37,556 nt of DNA, taken from IMG/VR virus record IMGVR_UViG_3300046001_000987, positions 1 to 37,556 of that record; one strand, given 5' to 3'. Under the pieces are notes generated by a model, which was not told where the DNA came from, ran no database searches, and worked only from the letters and a program-made list of their open reading frames with translations. This document shows positions 1 through 7,322 of the stretch, one piece after another. The number at the start of each line of letters is the position of its first letter. The stretch's first letter is position 1. The stretch is from a virus. Position numbers and translations under genes: made by a program.

Positions 1-126
1 TATGGGTGTAGTAACACTAGTAGAAGCCGCAAATGTTGTAACGCCCGTAGTTGCACCTGTATCGTTAATTGTGACTACAGAGTTTTGAATCAGCTTGCCG
101 GTAACGCCATCAAACCGCGCAATAGC
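1..126. repeat. Left copy of terminal direct repeat (circular overlap)
   Basis: Bases 1-126 are identical to bases 37428-37553. The repeat lies in the middle of an open reading frame that continues in the same frame across both copies, so it is best read as the overlap of a circular (or circularly permuted) assembly and not as a biological terminal repeat. Confidence 0.93.
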
Positions 127-774
127 GTTATCAGTTGAGGACGCTGGCCCTGTGACATCTCCACCGGCGTTTGTCGTCCATGTGGGCACTCCAGCGCCAT
201 TGCTGGTCAGAACTTGTCCTGCTGTGCCTGCCGCAGTGAAGGCATACGCTGTACCAGTACCATAGGCCACAGCGCCCGCTGTAGGAGCCGCAGAACCGTT
301 TGTTCCGCCGTTGGCAATGACCAAGGTGCCTGCAAGGGTGATAGCGCCTGTGGTGGCCGTTGCTGGCGTCAGGCCGGTCGTGCCGCCTGAGAACGACAGC
401 ACACCAGTGTTGGTTATGGTTACGTTGCCTGTTGCGCCAGACACTGATATGCCTGTGCCTGCAATGTTTGACAGCACACCAGTGTTGGCCAGCGTGATTG
501 TGCCGATGCCGTTGGTGACCGAAATGCCTGCGCCGACCCCCAGTGTGTTTAGGGTATACCCTGTACCGTTACCAATCAGCAGTTGACCATTGGTTGGGAT
601 AGTACTTAGACCCGTGCCGCCGCTGGCAACTGGAATAATGCCTACACCGCCGCCAACAATGTTGTACAAACTGTAAAACCACCGATACCATTCCCGCGAC
701 ACCGCACCAGTGCGTTCGTCAATGATCGGCACCCGTGGAGGCGTGATTTGGGTGGCGTTCGGACTGGTTGCCAT
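1..774 (-). CDS. Tail fibre protein, N-terminal part (gene split by window ends)
   Basis: The frame reads leftward from an ATG at 774 and is open to base 1 with no stop. It continues in frame at 37427 (circular numbering) and ends at 36564, giving about 545 aa in total. The N-terminus (MATSPNATQITPPRVPI, then TGAVSREWYRWFYSLYNIVG) is the virion-anchoring head typical of many phage fibres. After it come low-complexity Gly/Thr/Val repeats such as VASGGTGLST and GQVLTSNGAGVPTW, then a segment IARFDGVTGKLIQNS. The gene begins 2 nt after the gp10-like gene, the position that the tail needle gp26 occupies in P22, so it may be a tail-tip fibre (inference). Function is assigned from composition and context only. 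Confidence 0.85.
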   Translation of the reverse strand, partial: MATSPNATQITPPRVPIIDERTGAVSREWYRWFYSLYNIVGGGVGIIPVASGGTGLSTIPTNGQLLIGNGTGYTLNTLGVGAGISVTNGIGTITLANTGVLSNIAGTGISVSGATGNVTITNTGVLSFSGGTTGLTPATATTGAITLAGTLVIANGGTNGSAAPTAGAVAYGTGTAYAFTAAGTAGQVLTSNGAGVPTWTTNAGGDVTGPASSTDNAIARFDGVTGKLIQNSVVTINDTGATTGVTTFAASTSVTTPI

Positions 775-776
775 AG

Positions 777-2420
777 TCAGGCATTGGTCGGGCTTATGAT
801 CAATTCGGCCCCCATGATGGCTATTTTGTTGGGATCAGTGCCTGAAAGCTCATACACACGGTCGCGCAGCTTGAGCGTCATGCCCAACCGACGCCAAAAG
901 GTTCGTTGGCCATACGCGCCAATCTTGCCAAGCGGTGACCAATGCTCGTTTGACCAAGTATGGCCACCATCATCTGACCAGCGCAACATGACCGCAGGGT
1001 CATATCCTGGCGCAGCAAGGTATGAGTTAGTGACTAAGTTATATCCAGTGATGTCAATGTCTGATAATTCGTATTGCCCCAAAGGCTCAAAATCATCACC
1101 TGCTTCGGTGGTTAATGTAACGCCTGATTGAGTGGCTAAAAACGTTTGTACGTATTCGGCCACAAGGTCTAATCCTGATTCAGTGTCGATGTTTTCACTG
1201 TCATACGCAGGGTATAGATTTAAGCCTACGCCTGCCTCACAATCCAATTGCAAACTGTGGTGCGCTGTGCGTTTAAGATTGTTTTGGCCGGTTGGCAACG
1301 CTCGCCAGCTCCGCAACCACTTCTGGATACCGCCATTGTCAGCGTAGATGTCCAAGTCAAACGTGTAAATGTTGCCGTTTTCAAAGTCGCCAACAATGAT
1401 GTTGCCGCCAAAGTTGCACTGGCAATTGCTGCGGTGCCGCATAAATTCACCGTTGTCAAAGCCAGCCCGTTCATGCCATGCTTGGGTGGACACGTCGTAA
1501 ACCCAAGTAGCGTTGCCGCTTGGAAACGTCAGCACATAGAAGGCATGGCCTTCTTGCTGGTACGTGTAGGCAATGGCGTCCGAGATGTTGCCGTACTGGG
1601 CAATGGCGTACTCAATGGCGTGGGTGGAGATACGAACGCCGGTATAGCCATTGGCGCGGTAGACGATACCTTGGCCACGGGCGTCGGTGCCCAACCAAAA
1701 CAAGCCGTTGTCCATTTTGGCAATGGTGTACGCAGACACACAGCCGATCTCATTGAAAGCGCCTTGAATGCGGGTCAGAGGGAAGTCAGCAGCGCCTGAG
1801 TCATACCAGACTTCGACCGAATCGGTGCCAAACACCCATAGCTCACGGTGATCGGCAATGATGCCTACCACGCCGTCGGGTGAGCCTTCGGCACTGGCAA
1901 AGTCCAACGGATCGACTGAAGTGCCGTCCAGCAATTGCGACACCCAAATGAATTGGCTGTTTGGCTGGTTAAAGACAAAGTAGCCGTCAAGGTACGCCAC
2001 CGTCACAGCGCCAGCAAAATCAGGGTCGGTGATCTGGGCAAATACGTTGGTGACTTCGTTGTAGATGTAACCGTCAGGGTTGCAGGCAAAGAAGATTTGC
2101 GTTCCGTTGTCAGCAATAGACACGGGGCCGGTGCCGGACACAGTACCCAAGAATTGCGGTGTGGCAGTCAGGCTGGTTAGTTTGTAGACTTGCTGGCCGG
2201 ACACGACGTAGATGTCGCTGCCATTAGTCTGGTGTGCCCACAAGGCGCGGATGGGGCCTGTGCCCACGGTTTGCAAAAAGTTAAGGCCAGGGGCACGGTT
2301 GAGAAAGCCAGGCTCCTTGCCGCCTTCGGGGATGACTTCGGGAAACAGATTGACCATGCGGTTGTCCGCAGCGTTGATACTGCGAGCAACGTAGGCCGAC
2401 CCAAGAATCGGCGTTTTCAT
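777..2420 (-). CDS. Packaged DNA stabilisation protein, P22 gp10-like
   Basis: This 547-aa protein resembles the phage stabilisation family (P22 gp10), the tail hub that plugs the portal after packaging and carries spikes and needle. It opens MKTPILGSAYVARSINAADNRMVNLFPEVIPEGG, followed by the PGFLNRAPGL segment and repeated beta-propeller-like strands (NGSDIYVVSGQQVYKL, ADNGTQIFFACNPDGYIY). It is somewhat longer than P22 gp10 (472 aa). The ATG at 2420 is chosen because it overlaps the upstream stop as TAATG. A start 13 codons earlier would extend into the upstream gene. It lies after the gp4-like gene, with one fibre gene between, matching P22 order. Confidence 0.85.
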   Translation of the reverse strand: MKTPILGSAYVARSINAADNRMVNLFPEVIPEGGKEPGFLNRAPGLNFLQTVGTGPIRALWAHQTNGSDIYVVSGQQVYKLTSLTATPQFLGTVSGTGPVSIADNGTQIFFACNPDGYIYNEVTNVFAQITDPDFAGAVTVAYLDGYFVFNQPNSQFIWVSQLLDGTSVDPLDFASAEGSPDGVVGIIADHRELWVFGTDSVEVWYDSGAADFPLTRIQGAFNEIGCVSAYTIAKMDNGLFWLGTDARGQGIVYRANGYTGVRISTHAIEYAIAQYGNISDAIAYTYQQEGHAFYVLTFPSGNATWVYDVSTQAWHERAGFDNGEFMRHRSNCQCNFGGNIIVGDFENGNIYTFDLDIYADNGGIQKWLRSWRALPTGQNNLKRTAHHSLQLDCEAGVGLNLYPAYDSENIDTESGLDLVAEYVQTFLATQSGVTLTTEAGDDFEPLGQYELSDIDITGYNLVTNSYLAAPGYDPAVMLRWSDDGGHTWSNEHWSPLGKIGAYGQRTFWRRLGMTLKLRDRVYELSGTDPNKIAIMGAELIISPTNA

Positions 2421-3154
2421 TAAGCGACTACCGCACCACGCAACCCAACGACCCACCAATCAGTTCCAGCAAACTGGAGCGTTACTGAATCACCAACTGC
2501 ATTAAATGTGATTGTGGTTGCACTGCCAAGATTGCTCGGGGTCAAAACACCAGTATCACCACCAGCGGCTTCTGCAACATAAATAATTGTCTTGAGTTGG
2601 CCTTGTGCGCCATCTGCAAGTGTTAAAGCATTACCAGTAGCAGTTGACGTAAATGCAGTCGCAAGACTTGTGATATTTACTACGCCTGCGCCACTTAATG
2701 ACTGAACTGCACCTGATGCACCAGTGCCACCATTTGCAACTGGCAAAGCACCAGTCACGCCAGTCGTAAGCGGCAAGCCAGTGCATGAGGTAAGCACCCC
2801 AGAGGTCGGCGTACCAAGAATCGGGGTTATCAATGTGGGCGTATTGGCAAATACTGCTGCCCCTGAACCTGTTTCGTCTGTCAGTGCTGCCGCCAAGTTT
2901 GCGCTTGATGGCGTTGTCAAAAATGTTGCCACATTTGAACCAAGGCCCGATACACCAGTTGCAATCGGTAAATTCGTGCAATTGCTTAATACGCCAGAAA
3001 TTGGCGTGCCAAGCGCAGGCGCTACCAGTGTTGAATTGGTAAACAATAGTGTATTGGTAACTTGTTTTGTTGTGCCCCCTTGGACAATAGGCAAAACGTC
3101 GGTTGTAGCCGCAGAGGTGGCTACAGGAAGGGCTGAAATTGCAATGGTGGCCAT
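2420..3154 (-). CDS. Tail fibre-like structural protein with repeated Gly/Thr-rich segments
   Basis: The 244-aa product has no enzymatic motif. Residues 1-35 (ISALPVATSAATTDVLPIVQGG) form a short module also present at the N-terminus of the 455-aa protein at 9128-10495. It is followed by two copies of a T-P-x-x-GVL-x-(N/S)CT repeat (ALGTPISGVLSNCT and ILGTPTSGVLTSCT) and the fibre motif PVANGGTGAS. The C-terminus (VTLQFAGTDWWVVGLRGAVVA) resembles a small beta-structured tip domain. The position between gp4-like and gp10-like genes suggests a virion fibre or hub-associated protein. Specific function unknown. Confidence 0.8.
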   Translation of the reverse strand: MATIAISALPVATSAATTDVLPIVQGGTTKQVTNTLLFTNSTLVAPALGTPISGVLSNCTNLPIATGVSGLGSNVATFLTTPSSANLAAALTDETGSGAAVFANTPTLITPILGTPTSGVLTSCTGLPLTTGVTGALPVANGGTGASGAVQSLSGAGVVNITSLATAFTSTATGNALTLADGAQGQLKTIIYVAEAAGGDTGVLTPSNLGSATTITFNAVGDSVTLQFAGTDWWVVGLRGAVVA

Positions 3155-3155
3155 G

Positions 3156-3872
3156 TTAGTAGTTTCCTGCGTAAATGTTAAAACGTTGACGGGATGACAC
3201 GATAGCGTAAGGCATTGACATGATGTCGTCAGGGTTGTTGATGCGCTTCAAATTGCGTTTGCTGGTCATGGCAATGCGTTGCACTTGGGGACTTGGCTCA
3301 ACGCCAAACTCAGGGGCAAACTCCATTGCCAAGTTGTAGACAAACGCCCGCAAATAGCCTGGCGGAAACAGAATATTTGTTGCCAAATTAGCAGGCTGGG
3401 TCAGTTCTTGAACTGATATGAAGTGCCATTCCAAGTCGCGTGTGGGGCGTGGGTAAATGTACATTTCAACATCAGGGTAGGTCATGTTGACAAAAATGAC
3501 CTGCGGGTACGTGCTGGTCACAGTCTTGACTGCAATGCCGTTGTACTGTTGTTGATTGATAAATTTGATACCGTAAGACACGTTGGTGCCTGGATCGCGG
3601 TAGTAGGTAGCATCATCCAACAGCACAGGACGCAGACCAACAAAGTTACCTGACGGGCCTAGTGTGCGTTTAATTTCACCGGCAGGCCAAGTAAATATCT
3701 GATCTTGAGTGCTAAAAACCGATAGGCGTTCAGTGTTCCATGAATCAATCATCTGATTCAGCGCCATCAAAGCGTCTTGGGACACGGACGCAGAAGGTGT
3801 TTCACCTTCAGCCAACACGCCAAGCAATCGTAATGCTCTATTGATTTGATCGCCAGCGGTATAGATGGCCAT
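3156..3872 (-). CDS. Head-to-tail adaptor, P22 gp4-like tail accessory factor
   Basis: This 238-aa protein matches the gp4-like adaptor family, which binds below the portal ring and is required to close the head after DNA packaging. The helical N-terminus (INRALRLLGVLAEGETPSASVSQDALMALNQMIDSWNTE) is the family hallmark, followed by FPPGYLRAFVYNLAMEFAPEFG and a C-terminal ISMPYAIVSSR-like tail. It is longer than P22 gp4 (166 aa). It precedes a fibre gene and the gp10-like gene, in agreement with P22 order (coat, 4, 10). Confidence 0.85.
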   Translation of the reverse strand: MAIYTAGDQINRALRLLGVLAEGETPSASVSQDALMALNQMIDSWNTERLSVFSTQDQIFTWPAGEIKRTLGPSGNFVGLRPVLLDDATYYRDPGTNVSYGIKFINQQQYNGIAVKTVTSTYPQVIFVNMTYPDVEMYIYPRPTRDLEWHFISVQELTQPANLATNILFPPGYLRAFVYNLAMEFAPEFGVEPSPQVQRIAMTSKRNLKRINNPDDIMSMPYAIVSSRQRFNIYAGNY

Positions 3873-3874
3873 GT

Positions 3875-4066
3875 TTATGCTCCTTGTTCGACCACCTCTG
3901 GTGATCGGCTACGACGACGTTTGACTTCCAGTTCGTTGACGACAGGAGCCGCCTCAACAGGCGTGTCTAAAGTATATCGTACCCAGCCATTTTTTTCATC
4001 AAACTCAGCTTCCATTTCAATGTAAGCTATTTTTCGACCGTGAATTTCATGCTGAAGATAAATCAT
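3875..4066 (-). CDS. Small hypothetical protein (63 aa)
   Basis: Unrecognised. The product is acidic in its first half (IEMEAEFDEKNGWVRYTL) and has a basic patch KRRRSRS near the C-terminus. It ends 2 nt before the gp4-like gene, so it is in the head-completion part of the late operon. No clear Shine-Dalgarno precedes the ATG at 4066; the upstream sequence is pyrimidine-rich and follows a GC hairpin. It may be a minor head protein or an assembly factor (inference). Confidence 0.65.
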   Translation of the reverse strand: MIYLQHEIHGRKIAYIEMEAEFDEKNGWVRYTLDTPVEAAPVVNELEVKRRRSRSPEVVEQGA

Positions 4067-4073
4067 AAGAAGA

Positions 4074-4092
4074 AGGGGGTGATTAGCCCCCT
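4074..4092 (-). terminator. GC-rich hairpin upstream of 63-aa gene, possible weak terminator
   Basis: Read leftward: AGGGGG, a 7-nt loop, CCCCCT, then TCTTCTT. The stem is 6 bp with an imperfect U-tract. It lies between two co-directional late genes and could attenuate transcription after the head genes. Confidence 0.45.
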
Positions 4093-4099
4093 AGTTGGT

Positions 4100-4420
4100 T
4101 TAAGACAACAAACCAAGAGTTTGAAGTTTAGTTTCTAATTGCGTTACGCGGGCTTGCAAATTTGCAATCACCGCCAACACTGAGTTACCCTCATCTTTGG
4201 TAACAAAACCAAACGGGGTTGTTTGAGTCAAGTCTTGGATTGCAAAGTCTGGCGTACCAGGTGCAGTAGACGTGATTGTAGTTAAAGCAGCGGTGTTAGC
4301 CGCAGGCTTAGTTGTCGGGTTAGTACCGTAGAAACCAGCAGTTCCTCCAGCTTTACCCATGATTGCGCCATCAAGTTGTGCATCTTCAAATGCAACACCT
4401 ACAGCTTTTGTATTTGGCAT
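4100..4420 (-). CDS. Hypothetical head-region protein with C-terminal coiled coil (106 aa)
   Basis: The N-terminal half is Gly/Ala/Thr-rich with little secondary-structure signal (AGGTAGFYGTNPTTKPA). The C-terminal third, NSVLAVIANLQARVTQLETKLQTL, has a leucine heptad pattern expected of a short oligomerising coiled coil. It lies downstream of the coat gene, separated from the preceding gene by a strong terminator-like hairpin, with AAAGGA upstream of the start as ribosome-binding site. Probably a minor virion or fibre-type protein (inference from context). Confidence 0.72.
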   Translation of the reverse strand: MPNTKAVGVAFEDAQLDGAIMGKAGGTAGFYGTNPTTKPAANTAALTTITSTAPGTPDFAIQDLTQTTPFGFVTKDEGNSVLAVIANLQARVTQLETKLQTLGLLS

Positions 4421-4432
4421 GATGTTTCCTTT

Positions 4433-4458
4433 AAAAATAGGGGCCGAAACCCCTATTT
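4433..4458 (-). terminator. Rho-independent terminator after the 142-aa head protein gene
   Basis: Read leftward: AAATAGGGG, loop TTTCGG, CCCCTATTT, then further T residues (T-run 4437-4433). A 9-bp perfect stem plus U-tract just after a stop codon is a textbook intrinsic terminator. It probably acts partially, because late genes continue downstream. Confidence 0.8.
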
Positions 4459-4462
4459 AGGT

Positions 4463-4891
4463 TTAAGACACGCGATAAATTGAATACGCTGCGTCACCTG
4501 TTTTGCGGAAACGGAACGTGCCAGATGTGTTGTTGGTTTTAGTAACCGCATCTTGGATCACGTCGTTACCGACTAGGGTGTTGCCCGTGCCAGCAGTAAA
4601 GGTCACGTCATTTGCTGCGTTGTCACCAATGTTGATGAATGAGCAATCAAATGTCGAGCCAACTTTAAGGCTAGAGAATGCAGCGTCAAGCAACGCACCT
4701 GTTGGAAACACATAGGTGCCTGCGTCTGTGCCGCCGGAGTCCATAGTGCACACACCAGCAGCCAAATTCTCTGCGGTGATAGTGACAGACGCGCCAGCCA
4801 ATGCGACGGGTGCGCTAGTGTTGTAAAAACTGATTTCGCCAAGATTGCCGTCACCAACTTGGTAACCGCTTGCGCCATTAGGTAATGCCAT
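4463..4891 (-). CDS. Probable head decoration or minor capsid protein (142 aa)
   Basis: A small beta-rich protein encoded directly after the coat gene. It has the alternating Gly/Thr/Val/Ala composition of capsid decoration or stabilisation proteins, for example LAGASVTITAENLAAGVCTM and a C-terminal GTFRFRKTGDAAYSIYRVS. It has no signal peptide or membrane segment. AAGGAAA upstream of the ATG at 4891 is a good ribosome-binding site. Placement between coat and the gp4-like gene, flanked by hairpins, suggests expression at a level near that of coat. The decoration role is inferred; it is not recognised from a specific family. Confidence 0.75.
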   Translation of the reverse strand: MALPNGASGYQVGDGNLGEISFYNTSAPVALAGASVTITAENLAAGVCTMDSGGTDAGTYVFPTGALLDAAFSSLKVGSTFDCSFINIGDNAANDVTFTAGTGNTLVGNDVIQDAVTKTNNTSGTFRFRKTGDAAYSIYRVS

Positions 4892-4923
4892 GATAAATTT
4901 CCTTAAAAAGAGTTACGAAGACA

Positions 4924-4939
4924 GGGGGTCAAAGCCCCC
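4924..4939 (-). terminator. Hairpin just after the coat gene stop, possible attenuator
   Basis: Read leftward: GGGGG, loop CTTTGA, CCCCC, then TGTCTTCG. A 5-bp all-GC stem lies 8 nt downstream of the coat stop. It lacks a true U-tract, so mRNA 3'-end protection or attenuation is as likely as termination. Confidence 0.4.
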
Positions 4940-4946
4940 CATCAAT

Positions 4947-6158
4947 TTAGCCCCACATGCGGCAGGCCATTTGTGGACGGATTGTGCTGAAGCCATACAG
5001 AACGTCAATACGGCAAGGCATACGGTCGTTGTTGATGTCGTACTGACGAACAACGCGCAAGCTGATACCGTTATGAACTGCGCGAGCAGCCATATCGACG
5101 CCTTGAGGCAACAACAAATCGGCGGTCGCAAAAGTGATTGCGTCTTTGTGGTAGATCAAGTTCTGAGCGTAAGCTGTAGAAGCCGCACCCACGAAGGTCA
5201 CAGTTCCACCAGTTGCAGGCAACACATCCATAGTGGCCAATGCGTGAGCGGCTGAGTACATAGGCGCGACAGTCACAGTCCAAGTGCCAGCCACAGCAGT
5301 GGCGGTAGTCAAAGCCACAAACTGGAACAAAGAACCTGTGGTTTCACGGGTCTGTGGGTTAACAGCATTGCAACCGCTGATAGTGAACACGTCACCAGCA
5401 TTGATTGTTGTAGTTACAGAACCTTGTTCCAACAGAATGGTCGATGAACCTTCGGAAGTAACACCTGGTGTCTTGACCAATGTAGACGCGGACGCGCTAC
5501 GTGAGCCAGTGGTGTGTTGCTTGATTGACTGAGACATGTTGATCTCGTCAAAGCCCAACACGCCAGTGCCCATCATGCCGTTCTTGAACTGCTTGCTGAT
5601 GGTGTCGGTGGGGTTGAACAAACCTTTCATGCCTTCGACCAAACCAGCGTTAGCGGCGGGGTTGACGGTAGCGTAACGTGGTGACATCACGGCAGCGTTT
5701 TCGTTCAGCTTCTGTTGGGCTTGCAACAAGACCAAAGAAGTAGAAGGAGTGGTGCCAGGGGTGCCAACGGTGTTACCGATGGTTTTGTATGCGTTGGCAA
5801 CGTCAGCATCAATGCTGGAGGCCAACTGGCTGATACGAGGCTTCAACACACGCTCTGCGAAGTCGTCCAATTGCATGGTCAATTCAGCAGAGGTGAAGTT
5901 CACGCCGATGTGCTTTTGTGAAGCAACAGTCAAAGTGGTGAACTGTTCGTTGTCGTCCTGAACTTGCAGGGCGGCACCGTCAGTTACTAGAGCGCGGTCG
6001 GGTAAACGGATACGCAGTGTAGAACCAATCTTGGCACCTTCAACAGCAAAGCTGTCGTCGTACTGACGGTTTACGTTACGGGTGAGCACCAGGTTGTTCT
6101 CAAGAATCTCGAGAGCTTTGCGGGTGATCATGTCGATCGTTAAGATACTATTAGACAT
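4947..6158 (-). CDS. Major capsid (coat) protein, P22 gp5-like
   Basis: This 403-aa protein resembles the P22 coat protein family (HK97 fold with an inserted domain; P22 gp5 is 430 aa). Family-typical segments are the N-terminal helix ITRKALEILENNLVLTRNVNR, the turn GSTLRIRLPDR, the spine-helix region (QLASSIDADVANAYKTIGN) and the P-domain-like stretch ATVNPAANAGLVEGMKGLF. The C-terminus has the interior beta-strand section (GISLRVVRQYDINNDRMPCRIDVLYG). It directly follows scaffold, as in P22. This is the best marker for classing the phage as P22-like in head structure. Confidence 0.92.
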   Translation of the reverse strand: MSNSILTIDMITRKALEILENNLVLTRNVNRQYDDSFAVEGAKIGSTLRIRLPDRALVTDGAALQVQDDNEQFTTLTVASQKHIGVNFTSAELTMQLDDFAERVLKPRISQLASSIDADVANAYKTIGNTVGTPGTTPSTSLVLLQAQQKLNENAAVMSPRYATVNPAANAGLVEGMKGLFNPTDTISKQFKNGMMGTGVLGFDEINMSQSIKQHTTGSRSASASTLVKTPGVTSEGSSTILLEQGSVTTTINAGDVFTISGCNAVNPQTRETTGSLFQFVALTTATAVAGTWTVTVAPMYSAAHALATMDVLPATGGTVTFVGAASTAYAQNLIYHKDAITFATADLLLPQGVDMAARAVHNGISLRVVRQYDINNDRMPCRIDVLYGFSTIRPQMACRMWG

Positions 6159-6181
6159 GGAAAAAATCCTTCAAAAATTGT

Positions 6182-6970
6182 TTAGCGGTTGGCTTGCGCT
6201 TGCCACTTTTTCATCTGTCGTGCTCTTTCAGCTTCAATCCACTGCGAATCCGTCATGGTCTTGGTAGACCGTGGATCAGTAGTGTCATAGGCTGGGCCTC
6301 CAGAGGAGCGAGCAGTGACAGGCGAAATCGGTGCTGGCGCAGACGTGGTTCGTTTCACGGGAGGATCGTTGGCCATCTTGGCCTCAATTCTCCCAATTTC
6401 TTTAGCCTGCACGATAGGCGCAAGACGAGAGATTCGTTCCGCTTCCTTGGGGTTGGCACCGAGGTAGTAAGCTACTTCAGGGCCTATGTCCGAGGCTCGG
6501 ATCGACTCAGCCATCACGTCAGTAATTGGAAGTTTCGGGTTGTAGGCGACTTGTTCAAAATCGTCGTACTTACTTCGAGCTTCTTCTTCGCGTTCGTGAT
6601 AAGACTCAAGAATTGCAGATTGCTGCCTTGCTTGTTCTCGCTGGGCAAGCAGTTGTTCAGCTTTCTGATAGGCCAATGCGTCTGCATAGTCTTCAGGGCT
6701 GTCAAACTGATCGACTGGCGGGATCGTTGCTGGCGCTCTCAGCGTCTGGGCTTCCGCTTGACGTTGAGTCTGCTCTCTTTCCCACTTACGTTGTTCTCTT
6801 GCAAGCCTTTTGCCAATTGCTGCATCAAGTTCTTCTTGGGTAAAAACCCGTGAAGGCTCTTTTGCCTCATCAGCGACTTCCGGCGTTTGAGTTGCTTCCG
6901 GAGTGGCCGTCACTTCTGGAGCTGGCGCGGAGTCTACTTCCGCTAAGGGTTGTTGGACTTCTTCAGTCAT
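6182..6970 (-). CDS. Scaffolding protein
   Basis: A 262-aa, highly charged, mostly helical protein located immediately upstream of coat, the conserved scaffold position. The first 40 residues are Pro/Ala/Glu-rich and disordered. The centre (EELDAAIGKRLAREQRKWEREQTQRQAEAQTL and DYADALAYQKAEQLLAQREQARQ) is a long coiled-coil tract. The C-terminus is short and basic (ARQMKKWQAQANR), like the helix-loop-helix with which P22 gp8 contacts coat. P22 gp8 is 303 aa. The product acts transiently inside the procapsid. Confidence 0.85.
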   Translation of the reverse strand: MTEEVQQPLAEVDSAPAPEVTATPEATQTPEVADEAKEPSRVFTQEELDAAIGKRLAREQRKWEREQTQRQAEAQTLRAPATIPPVDQFDSPEDYADALAYQKAEQLLAQREQARQQSAILESYHEREEEARSKYDDFEQVAYNPKLPITDVMAESIRASDIGPEVAYYLGANPKEAERISRLAPIVQAKEIGRIEAKMANDPPVKRTTSAPAPISPVTARSSGGPAYDTTDPRSTKTMTDSQWIEAERARQMKKWQAQANR

Positions 6971-7021
6971 TTTTGAATCCTACGATTCCCTGGTGAACGC
7001 ACCAGTACGGTTTTTGCGATC

Positions 7022-7321
7022 TTACATTAAAACAAAACCAAAGGCTACTCCAATTGGCGCAACCAAATTCCAAAACCATGAGTGCGTGTCCCACACCCGT
7101 TTGTCAAAAGCGTTCCACCATTTCATGTTGGCACGTTTACCATCACCGTAACGCTCAATCCACTTGTACTCAGCTTGTGCGTATTCCCGTCCTGCAAAGA
7201 ATCCAGAAACAAGCACAGCACCGACAAGACTTAGCCCGAACTGATCGAAGACCAGAACGGTAATTAAAGCCGCAATGGAATGGACTAGGTTAAACATCAA
7301 TTTGGGTGAAACAGTAATCAT
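7022..7321 (-). CDS. Small membrane protein of unknown function (99 aa)
   Basis: Two hydrophobic segments are visible: about residues 9-42 (MFNLVHSIAALITVLVFDQFGLSLVGAVLVSGFFAG, possibly a hairpin) and about 83-99 (FWNLVAPIGVAFGFVLM). Between them is a charged, Trp-rich stretch (YKWIERYGDGKRANMKWWNAF). It lies between the tail spike and scaffold genes, an odd place for a membrane protein. A superinfection-exclusion or host-envelope role is possible, but nothing in the sequence proves it. Residue 9 is an alternative start. Confidence 0.72.
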   Translation of the reverse strand: MITVSPKLMFNLVHSIAALITVLVFDQFGLSLVGAVLVSGFFAGREYAQAEYKWIERYGDGKRANMKWWNAFDKRVWDTHSWFWNLVAPIGVAFGFVLM

Positions 7322-7322
7322 C

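Noticed and set aside
6194-6853. 219-codon frame antisense to scaffold
   Set aside because: Opposite-strand shadow of a charged coiled coil; Phe/Arg/Ser-rich with no family features.
6990-7005. Hairpin CTGGTG-AACG-CACCAG between the 99-aa gene and scaffold
   Set aside because: Six-bp stem without a leftward U-tract; too weak to call a terminator.
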